From Betaproteobacteria bacterium (lineage in GTDB: Bacteria; Pseudomonadota; Gammaproteobacteria; Burkholderiales; SG8-39): a stretch of DNA of 16,143 bases. The notes below the pieces were generated by a model that saw nothing but the letters and a program-made list of their open reading frames with translations, was not told the origin of the DNA and searched no databases. Below, piece after piece: positions 6,553 to 12,621 of this stretch (position 1 is the first letter of the stretch; every line of letters starts with the position of its first letter). The stretch spans positions 1-16,143 of the forward strand of contig SHXL01000046.1 in the NCBI GenBank assembly GCA_009693345.1, given 5' to 3'. The translations under genes and the position numbers were made by a program.

Positions 6553-7526
6553 AAATACTCATCACGGGCGGCGGCGGCTTTCTCGGCTTCAGGCTCGCCA
6601 GGACCTTGCTCGCGCGCGGCACGCTGGGCGGCAGGTCGATTTCCCTGATCACGTTGCTGGATGGCGCATTTCCTTCTGGTGTTGAAAATCTGCAGAAGGT
6701 AAAGGCGGTGACCGGGGATGTCTCCGACGAAAAGGCCATCGCCGGGGTATGCCTGCCGGACACGGACGCAGTGTTCCATCTCGCGGCGGTCGTGAGCGGC
6801 GCGGCCGAGGCGGACTTCGATCTCGGCATGCGGGTGAACCTGAAGGGCATCGAAACGCTGCTCGAGCAGATGCGCCGCATTTCTCCTGCCGGTGCCAGGC
6901 CGCCGCGCCTCGTCTACACCAGTTCAGTGGCCGCGTTCGGCGGCGACCTGCCGGCGGTGCTCGATGATTCGACCATCGCCAATCCGCAGACGTCCTACGG
7001 TGCGCAGAAGGTGATCGGCGAATACCTCATTTCGGATTATTCGCGCAAGGGATTCCTCGACGGCCGCTCCCTCAGGCTGCCGACGATCGTGGTGCGCGCG
7101 GGCAAGCCGAACGCCGCGGCGTCGTCGTTCGCGAGCGGCGTTATCCGCGAACCGCTGAACGGCGTGATTTCCGAATGCCCGGTTGCGCCGGAGACCGGCG
7201 TCTGGCTGCTTTCGCCCGGGCGTGTGGTCGACGCGTTCATCCACGCCTGGGAACTGCCGCCCGAGACCTGGGGCAGCCAGCGCTGGCTGAACCTGCCGGG
7301 GATCACGGCGAGCGTCGCCGAGATGGTGCAAGCGCTGCGCAAGGTCGCGGGCGACGCGGTGGCGAAGCGGGTGGTGTACAAGGCCGATGCGCGCATCCAG
7401 GCGATCGTGAAGACCTGGCCGGTGAATTTTCGTACGCCGCGCGCGCTGGCGATGGGCTTCAAACCGGATGCCGACGTCGAGAGCGTGATCCGCAATTACA
7501 TCGCGGACGAGAAGATCAGAATCTAG
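6549..7526 (+). CDS. Extended SDR NAD-dependent epimerase/dehydratase, D-erythronate dehydrogenase-like
   Basis: Extended short-chain dehydrogenase of 325 residues. The N-terminal Rossmann motif is GGGGFLG (7-13), followed by the acidic GDV and the HLAA strand (77-80). The active site has Ser125/126 in VYTSSVAAFGG and the pair Tyr150-Lys154 in SYGAQK. The middle section with RLPTIVVRAGKPNAAASSFASGVIREPL resembles D-erythronate dehydrogenase (DenD), which oxidises erythronate to 2-keto-erythronate with NAD. That assignment is from recalled resemblance only. The partner genes expected for erythronate use (kinase, isomerase, decarboxylase-like) are absent here, so a different sugar-acid or nucleotide-sugar substrate remains possible. 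The start overlaps the helicase stop (ATGA). The gene abuts convergent bamD with no bases between their stop codons. Confidence 0.8.
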   Translation: MKILITGGGGFLGFRLARTLLARGTLGGRSISLITLLDGAFPSGVENLQKVKAVTGDVSDEKAIAGVCLPDTDAVFHLAAVVSGAAEADFDLGMRVNLKGIETLLEQMRRISPAGARPPRLVYTSSVAAFGGDLPAVLDDSTIANPQTSYGAQKVIGEYLISDYSRKGFLDGRSLRLPTIVVRAGKPNAAASSFASGVIREPLNGVISECPVAPETGVWLLSPGRVVDAFIHAWELPPETWGSQRWLNLPGITASVAEMVQALRKVAGDAVAKRVVYKADARIQAIVKTWPVNFRTPRALAMGFKPDADVESVIRNYIADEKIRI

Positions 7527-8351
7527 TTACCAGTCCAGATCCCAGATCTTCCACCAGGTCGCGCTGCGGGCAGCCTTGCCGGTGAGGTAGCGGCTATCCG
7601 GGAAGTTTTTCCGCATCACCCGGTCGGCTGCGTCGCGCAGGTCGGTCATGCCGAGCGAATCGTAGGCCTTGACCATGATGAACACCGCTTCCTCCAGCGC
7701 CGGCGCGCGCGCATAGTTCTGCACCGCGAACTGGGCGCGGTTAACGGCGGCGACGAAGGCGCCGCGCTTCATGTAGTAGCGCGCCACGTGCACTTCGTAC
7801 TGGGCGAGCGAATTCACCAGGAAGCGCATGCGCGCCTGCGCATCCTCGGTGTACTTCGAGTCCGGGAAGCGGAGCGCAAGCTCCTTGAACGCCTCGAAGG
7901 ACTCGTGCGTGCCTTTCGAATCCCTCTCTGACAGGTCGGGATTGTCGATCAAGGAGAGTAGGCCCGTGTTCTCGTTGAAGTTGATCAGGCCCTTGAGGTA
8001 ATAGGCGTAGTCGACGTTGGCGTGGTTCGGGTACAGCTTGATGAAGCGATCCGCGGCCGCGATCGCCAGGGCGCGCTCGCCGGCCTTCCAGTGGGCGTAC
8101 GCGATATCGAGCTGCGCCTGCTGCGCGAAGCGCCCGTAGGGATAGCGCGCCTCCAGCTTTTCCAGATACTTGACGGCCTTGTCCCAGGCGCCAGCGGCCA
8201 TTGCATCTTTGGATTCGCTATAGAGTTTCTGGGCCGACCATGCCGCGGTTTCGTCGTTCTCCTTGAGCATGCTGCAGCCGTTCAGCGTGACGATGGCGAA
8301 GAGCGAGGCGCCGAGCAGGATCCTGGTAAGAGCAAGTAAACTGCGTTTCAT
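7527..8351 (-). CDS. bamD: Outer membrane protein assembly factor BamD (ComL)
   Basis: Lipoprotein of the BAM complex, which inserts beta-barrel proteins into the outer membrane; BamD is the essential partner of BamA. It has 274 residues. Residues 1-26 form a lipoprotein signal with lipobox LNGC (Cys26). The rest is built of tetratricopeptide repeats, with the family's typical stretches KYLEKLEARYPYGRFAQQAQ, ADRFIKLYPNHANVDYAYYL and FKELALRFPDSKY. A perfect TATAAT on the minus strand (8365-8360) ends 8 nt before the ATG and there is no Shine-Dalgarno, suggesting a leaderless message. The bamD next to rluD-pgeF order matches the conserved proteobacterial arrangement. The bamD and rluD start codons share two bases if rluD begins at 8350. 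Confidence 0.95.
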   Translation of the reverse strand: MKRSLLALTRILLGASLFAIVTLNGCSMLKENDETAAWSAQKLYSESKDAMAAGAWDKAVKYLEKLEARYPYGRFAQQAQLDIAYAHWKAGERALAIAAADRFIKLYPNHANVDYAYYLKGLINFNENTGLLSLIDNPDLSERDSKGTHESFEAFKELALRFPDSKYTEDAQARMRFLVNSLAQYEVHVARYYMKRGAFVAAVNRAQFAVQNYARAPALEEAVFIMVKAYDSLGMTDLRDAADRVMRKNFPDSRYLTGKAARSATWWKIWDLDW

Positions 8352-9336
8352 GGGCGAAAATTATACTGCCGTGGACGAATTTGAATGGGAGGATGCGCCC
8401 GCCGCAGCCCTTTCAGCCGCGCTTCCCGTGCAACTCGCCGGAGTGCGGCTAGACACCGCGCTGGCGAAATTGTTCCCGCAGTTTTCGCGCAACCGCCTCC
8501 AGGTCTGGCTGAAATCGGGCCATGTCCTGGTTGACGGCAGGCATCCGGAAAGAAGCGCGAAAACAATCGGCGGTGAAAAAATAGAACTTGCCGTTCCGCC
8601 GGCGGCGGACGTTGCGAAGCCCAAGGCGCAGCGCATGGCGCTCGCCATCGTGTTCGAGGACGCCGACCTGATCGTGATCGACAAGCCGGTCGGGTTGATT
8701 GTCCATCCCGGCGCCGGCAATCCGGATGGCACGCTGCTCAACGGGTTGCTCGCGTACGCGCCCGCGCTGCGCAATGTTCCGCGCGCGGGCATCGTGCATC
8801 GCTTGGACAAGGACACGAGCGGCCTCCTGGTGGTGGCAAAAAATCTCACCGCCCAGGCGCGACTCGCCGAGCAGCTCGCCGCGCGTACCGTGAAGCGCGG
8901 CTATCTCGCGGTGGTGCACGGCGATCCGCCGACGCGCGGCACGATCGACGAACCCGTCGGCCGCGACCCTCGCGTGCGCACGCGCATGGCGGTGATCGTC
9001 GGCGGTAGGCAAGCGCGCACGATCTACAAGGTGCTCGAGCGCTTCGGCAAGGGCGCGTTGCCAGGTTTTGCCCTCTTGGAGTGCCGCCTCGAAACCGGCC
9101 GCACCCACCAGATCCGCGTTCACCTTCAGCATATAAAGTGCCCGATCGCGGGCGACGCGGTCTACCGCCGCGGCGCGAAGCCGGTTGAGATGCGCGGCGT
9201 GGCGTTCAAGCGCCAGGCGCTGCACGCGGCCGAGCTGGAGCTCATCCATCCGCGCAGCGGAAAGATCATGCACTGGAGCGCCCCACTGCCGGCCGACATG
9301 AAGAAATTGCTGGCGAATCTGCGTCATGGCGACTGA
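8350..9336 (+). CDS. rluD: 23S rRNA pseudouridine synthase RluD
   Basis: Converts uridines 1911, 1915 and 1917 in helix 69 of 23S rRNA to pseudouridine (role known from the family). It has 328 residues from ATG 8350, like the E. coli enzyme. An S4 RNA-binding domain (about 26-85) includes RLDTALAKLFPQFSRNRLQ, then the catalytic domain has the RluA-family motif HRLDKDTSG (150-158) with the catalytic Asp153 and the C-terminal RTHQIRVH. The start is uncertain: ATG 8350 overlaps the bamD ATG, while GTG 8371 would leave a 19-bp gap and still keep the S4 domain. Neither has a Shine-Dalgarno; a weak TAAACT sits 7 nt before ATG 8350. pgeF follows with an 11-bp overlap, so the two are surely co-transcribed. 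Confidence 0.93.
   Translation: MGENYTAVDEFEWEDAPAAALSAALPVQLAGVRLDTALAKLFPQFSRNRLQVWLKSGHVLVDGRHPERSAKTIGGEKIELAVPPAADVAKPKAQRMALAIVFEDADLIVIDKPVGLIVHPGAGNPDGTLLNGLLAYAPALRNVPRAGIVHRLDKDTSGLLVVAKNLTAQARLAEQLAARTVKRGYLAVVHGDPPTRGTIDEPVGRDPRVRTRMAVIVGGRQARTIYKVLERFGKGALPGFALLECRLETGRTHQIRVHLQHIKCPIAGDAVYRRGAKPVEMRGVAFKRQALHAAELELIHPRSGKIMHWSAPLPADMKKLLANLRHGD
8360..8365 (-). promoter_or_regulatory. Consensus -10 element for bamD
   Basis: TATAAT on the minus strand, 8 nt before the bamD ATG, lies inside the first codons of the divergent rluD frame. No good -35 was found at 16-18 nt upstream. Transcription would begin at or next to the ATG. Confidence 0.55.
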
Positions 9337-10003
9337 GTCCATCATCCCCGACTGGCCGGTGCCTCCCGGCGTGCACGCGTTCGTGACAACGCGCGCGCTG
9401 GGCGACGTGAAGAGCGAGGAAGGCAGGCTGCGTTTTCGCGCGCTGTTGCCGGCGGAACCGGTCTGGCTGCGGCAGGTTCATGGAGCCGATGTCGTCAACG
9501 CCGCAAGCGCAGCCGTTGGAACGGCCGCCGACGCTTCGTTTGCAAATGAGAAGAATATCGTCTGCACGGTGATGGTCGCCGACTGCATGCCGGTCCTGCT
9601 TGCGGATGAGCGCGGCATGGCGGTCGGAATCGCGCACGCGGGATGGCGCGGCCTGTGCGCCGGCGCGATCGAAGCGACAATCGCGGCGATGGGCGCGCCG
9701 GCGTCCGGCATCCTGGCGTGGCTCGGGCCCGCGATCGGTCCGGACGCCTACGAAATCGGCGAGGAAGTACGGGCCGCATTCGTGGATCGCGAAGCGCGTG
9801 CCGCGGCGGCGTTCCAGCCGACGCGTCCCGGCCACTGGAACCTGGATCTCTACACCGTTGCCCGTCAGCGCCTCGCGGCACAGGGCGTGACGCGGGTTTT
9901 CGGGGGGGGATTCTGCACGGCTTCCGATTCCGCCCGCTTCTTCTCCTACCGGAGAGACAAGACAAGCGAACGCATGGCTGCGGCGATCTGGATCAGCGGG
10001 TAA
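9326..10003 (+). CDS. pgeF: Peptidoglycan editing factor PgeF (YfiH, multicopper-oxidase-like purine phosphorylase fold)
   Basis: YfiH/LACC1-family protein of 225 residues. The metal site is clear: His52 in RQVHGADV, Cys87 in ADCMPVLLAD and His104 in GIAHAGWRGL, corresponding to the conserved His-Cys-His of E. coli YfiH. Family members are described as purine nucleoside phosphorylase/adenosine deaminase-type enzymes, and E. coli YfiH as removing wrongly incorporated residues from peptidoglycan precursors; which role applies here cannot be read from sequence. ATG 9326 overlaps the end of rluD by 11 bp, the same rluD-pgeF order as in E. coli, so translation is probably coupled. Confidence 0.92.
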   Translation: MATESIIPDWPVPPGVHAFVTTRALGDVKSEEGRLRFRALLPAEPVWLRQVHGADVVNAASAAVGTAADASFANEKNIVCTVMVADCMPVLLADERGMAVGIAHAGWRGLCAGAIEATIAAMGAPASGILAWLGPAIGPDAYEIGEEVRAAFVDREARAAAAFQPTRPGHWNLDLYTVARQRLAAQGVTRVFGGGFCTASDSARFFSYRRDKTSERMAAAIWISG

Positions 10004-10005
10004 CG

Positions 10006-10011
10006 TACAAT
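10006..10011 (+). promoter_or_regulatory. Candidate -10 element for the ZIP transporter gene
   Basis: TACAAT (5/6 to consensus) begins 3 nt after the pgeF stop codon and ends 10 nt before ATG 10022. The spacer is almost all C/G with no Shine-Dalgarno. It would give a very short or absent leader. Confidence 0.35.
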
Positions 10012-10021
10012 CCCGGCCCCC

Positions 10022-10828
10022 ATGACGCTCACGTGGATCATCGCCGCCAGCATCGCCGGCGGAGTGCTTTCCGTATGCGCGGCGGGGCTGGCGCTTTTCC
10101 TGCGCGCCGCCTGGATCCATTCGCTGGTGTCCTACGCCATCGGGGCGCTGCTCGGCGCCGCCTTCCTCGAGGTGATCCCGCACGCCTTCGAGCAAGGCGA
10201 TCCGCACACCGCCGCGCTGTCGATCCTGTTCGGCATCCTGGTTTTCTTCCTGCTCGAGAAGCTGCTGCTGTGGCGCCATTCGCATGAAGGTCATGACCCG
10301 AACGGTCATGACGCGGACGGTCATGGTGGCGAGCAAGCGGCGGCGGCGGCGGGCGGCCATGGCCACGACCATGGCCGGTCCGGCGCGCTGATCGTGGTCG
10401 GCGATACGATCCACAACTTCCTCGACGGCATCCTGATCGCCGCCGCGTTCCTGCAAAGCACGCAGCTCGGCATCATCACCGCGCTGGCGATCGTGGCGCA
10501 CGAAATTCCGCAGGAAGTGGGCGATTTCGTCATCCTGCTGAATTCGGGCTACTCCAGGACCAGGGCGTTCTGCCTGAACGTGCTCTCCTCGGGTGCGACG
10601 GTGGTCGGCGGCGTGCTCGGATATTTCGTGCTTCAGGTGCTCGAGGGCTGGACGCCGATCCTGCTGGGCATCGTCGCGGCGAGCATGATCTACGTCGCCG
10701 TCGCGGACCTGATTCCGGGCCTGCATCGCCGGCCGGAGCTTCGCGCCACCGTGTCGCAGACGGTGCTGATCGGCCTGGGAATCGGGTCCATCGCGCTGGC
10801 CAGAGCTCTGATCGGGGGCTTGCACTGA
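10022..10828 (+). CDS. ZIP-family divalent metal transporter
   Basis: Inner-membrane metal transporter of the ZIP family (GufA/ZupT-like), importing zinc or related divalent cations into the cytoplasm. It has 268 residues with about eight hydrophobic segments. The binuclear metal site motifs are HNFLDG (131-136, TM4) and HEIPQEVGDF (160-169, TM5). Between TM3 and TM4 lies a histidine-rich loop (86-118) with HSHEGHD, GHD, GHG and GHGHDHG, a typical cytoplasmic metal-sensing loop. The DNA of this loop contains three 15-bp tandem units. The gene starts 18 bp after pgeF but seems to have its own -10 element. Nothing here shows zinc-dependent control, and the true metal (Zn, Fe, Mn, Co) is unknown. 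Confidence 0.9.
   Translation: MTLTWIIAASIAGGVLSVCAAGLALFLRAAWIHSLVSYAIGALLGAAFLEVIPHAFEQGDPHTAALSILFGILVFFLLEKLLLWRHSHEGHDPNGHDADGHGGEQAAAAAGGHGHDHGRSGALIVVGDTIHNFLDGILIAAAFLQSTQLGIITALAIVAHEIPQEVGDFVILLNSGYSRTRAFCLNVLSSGATVVGGVLGYFVLQVLEGWTPILLGIVAASMIYVAVADLIPGLHRRPELRATVSQTVLIGLGIGSIALARALIGGLH
10289..10327 (+). repeat. Three 15-bp tandem units in the His-rich loop of the ZIP gene
   Basis: Units begin at 10289, 10304 and 10319. The first two start with GGTCATGAC and the third with GGTCATGG. Each encodes Gly-His-(Asp/Gly), so the repeat multiplies histidines in the metal-binding loop. Unit number may vary between strains by slippage without breaking the frame. Confidence 0.7.
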
Positions 10829-10884
10829 TCAGGGCGCAAGCCTGTGAAGGACGCAAGGCTGCGGGGGGCTTGCGTTGGGGTTTT
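10817..10884 (+). terminator. Competing hairpins after the ZIP gene, possible weak terminator
   Basis: Four arms can pair in more than one way: A GGCTTGC (10817-10823, overlapping the end of the ZIP gene), B CGCAAGCC (10835-10842), B' ACGCAAG (10851-10857) and C GGCTTGCGT (10867-10875). A pairs with B, and C pairs with either B (8 bp) or B' (7 bp). Arm C is followed by TGGGGTTTT, a poor but T-ending tail. It may end ZIP transcription or act as a switchable structure. The pairing is seen in the sequence; termination is inferred. Confidence 0.4.
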
Positions 10885-10898
10885 GTGCAGTGCAAAAT
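10870..10898 (+). promoter_or_regulatory. Candidate phaC promoter with a TGCA-N-TGCA site
   Basis: TTGCGT (10870-10875) and CAAAAT (10893-10898, 4/6 to the -10 consensus) are separated by 17 bp. TGCAGTGCA (10886-10894), a TGCA-1-TGCA inverted repeat, lies between and overlaps the -10. PhaR proteins of Paracoccus and Ralstonia are reported to bind TGC-rich sites, so this is a natural candidate operator for the phaR product encoded downstream. Motif and position are seen; binding is inferred. Confidence 0.45.
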
Positions 10899-10919
10899 TA
10901 GCCGTTGATTTGATCGGCC

Positions 10920-12608
10920 TTGTCTCGACGGAGACCCTGTCTGCAGCACCTGCTGCCCACCCCACCGGAAGTGCCTGATGCCGCCGCCTGGATGGCGAGC
11001 CTGATGCAGGGCTCGGGGCGTTTCGCTGCACTGCAATCGGGCTACCTCGCGAAGCAGGCGCAGCTCTGGTCGGCGATGCTGGACCCGCAGGGCGGCGCGA
11101 AAGCGCCGGCCGAGCCGTTGGTGGCGCCCGAGCCCGGCGACCGGAGATTCGCGGCCCGCGAATGGCGCGACAATCCTTACTACTCCTACGTCAGGCAGTC
11201 CTACCTCCTCGCCAGCCGTTTCCTCGGCGAGCTCGCCGAGGGCGCCGAGCTGGACGCAAAATCCAAGGAGCGGCTGCAATTCGCGGTGAGGCAGTGGTGC
11301 GATGCCATGTGCCCGGCGAATTTCGCGGCCACCAACCCGGCGGTACTGAAGCAGGCGCTCGATTCCAGCGGCGAAAGCATCGCCAGGGGCATCGCCAACC
11401 TGATCGGGGACACGCAGCGCGGGCGCATCAGCCAGAGCGACGAATCGGCTTTCGAGGTCGGCGGCAACCTCGCGCTGACGCCGGGCGAGGTGGTCTACGA
11501 GAACGACCTGATCCAGCTCATCCAGTACCGCGCGACGACGCCGCAGGTGGGCGCGCGGCCCTTCGTCATGGTGCCGCCGTGCATCAACAAGTACTACATC
11601 CTCGACTTGCGCCCGGAGAATTCCTTCGTGCGCTATGCCGTGGAACAGGGCCACACCGTGTTCATGGTCTCCTGGCGAAACGTCGGTGCAGCGCAGGGGC
11701 GCTTCGGCTGGGATGATTACCTCGAGATGGGGGTATTGAAAGCCTTGCATGTTGCAAAAGAAATCACCCGGAGCGATCGCGTCAATGCCCTGGGTTTCTG
11801 CGTCGGCGGTACGCTGCTCGGCGCCGCGCTCGCGGTGCTCGCCGCCAAGGGCGAGGACCTCGTCGAGAGCGTCACCTATTTCGCCACCATGCTGGATTTC
11901 GCGGCGCCCGGCCAGATCGGCGTGTTCATCGACGACAAGGGGCTTGCGGCGCGCGAGGCGGCGATCGGCGCAGGCGGCATTCTGCCCGGCGCCGAGCTCG
12001 CCTCGACCTTCAACATGCTGCGCGCCAACGATCTGATCTGGAACTACGTGGTCAGCAATTACCTCATGGGCGGCGCGCCCGCGGCCTTCGACTTGCTGTA
12101 CTGGAACGCGGACAGCACCAACCTGCCGGGGCCGATGTACTGCAGCTACGTGAGAAACACCTACCTCGAGAACAAATTGTGCGTTCCGGGCGCGTTGCAG
12201 AACTGCGGCGTGAGCGTGGACCTGAGCAAGGTGGACCGCCCGGCGTTCATCGTCGCGACGCGCGAGGACCACATCGTGCCCTGGCGCGCCGCCTACCACT
12301 CGGTGCAGCTGCTCGGCGGCGAGAAGAAATTCGTCCTCGGCGCGAGCGGCCACATCGCGGGCATCATCAATCCGGCCTCGGGCGGCAAGCGCAGTTTTTG
12401 GATTGCCGAAAAGCTTCCACAGGACCCCGACGACTGGTTTGCGCAGGCGAAGGAAGAGCGCGGCAGCTGGTGGCCGCTGTGGGCGCAATGGATGGAAGGT
12501 TTCAAGGGCGGCACGCGCGAAGCGCCTGCTCGGACCGGCAGCGCGCAATATCCCGCGATCGAGCCTGCACCCGGTCGCTATGTAAGACAGAAGGCAAGCC
12601 AGGCATAA
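10920..12608 (+). CDS. phaC: Class I poly(3-hydroxyalkanoate) synthase
   Basis: Polymerises (R)-3-hydroxyacyl-CoA, mainly 3-hydroxybutyryl-CoA, into PHA on the granule surface. It has 562 residues as drawn, close to the class I size (about 560-600). The lipase-like box GFCVGG carries the nucleophile Cys294; the other triad members are Asp450 in TREDHIVPW and His478 in GASGHIAGIINP. The FNMLRANDLIWNYVVSNYL stretch (364-382) is typical of the family. The start is unsettled: TTG 10920 has no Shine-Dalgarno, the in-frame CTG at 10941 follows GGAG by 7 nt, GTG 10971 has no spaced site, and ATG 10992 would remove the conserved N-terminal part. It is first in a phaC-phaA-phaB-phaB-phaR operon, with 13 bp to phaA. 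Confidence 0.95.
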   Translation: MSRRRPCLQHLLPTPPEVPDAAAWMASLMQGSGRFAALQSGYLAKQAQLWSAMLDPQGGAKAPAEPLVAPEPGDRRFAAREWRDNPYYSYVRQSYLLASRFLGELAEGAELDAKSKERLQFAVRQWCDAMCPANFAATNPAVLKQALDSSGESIARGIANLIGDTQRGRISQSDESAFEVGGNLALTPGEVVYENDLIQLIQYRATTPQVGARPFVMVPPCINKYYILDLRPENSFVRYAVEQGHTVFMVSWRNVGAAQGRFGWDDYLEMGVLKALHVAKEITRSDRVNALGFCVGGTLLGAALAVLAAKGEDLVESVTYFATMLDFAAPGQIGVFIDDKGLAAREAAIGAGGILPGAELASTFNMLRANDLIWNYVVSNYLMGGAPAAFDLLYWNADSTNLPGPMYCSYVRNTYLENKLCVPGALQNCGVSVDLSKVDRPAFIVATREDHIVPWRAAYHSVQLLGGEKKFVLGASGHIAGIINPASGGKRSFWIAEKLPQDPDDWFAQAKEERGSWWPLWAQWMEGFKGGTREAPARTGSAQYPAIEPAPGRYVRQKASQA

Positions 12609-12621
12609 CCAGGAGAAGACC

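Noticed and set aside
7510..7560. Possible bidirectional terminator between the dehydrogenase gene and bamD
   Set aside because: The stop codons abut and no GC-rich stem with a T-run was found, only scattered AGATC-like words.
8263..8349. rluD start at ATG 8263
   Set aside because: This part lies inside the bamD signal-peptide coding region and does not resemble an RluD N-terminus.
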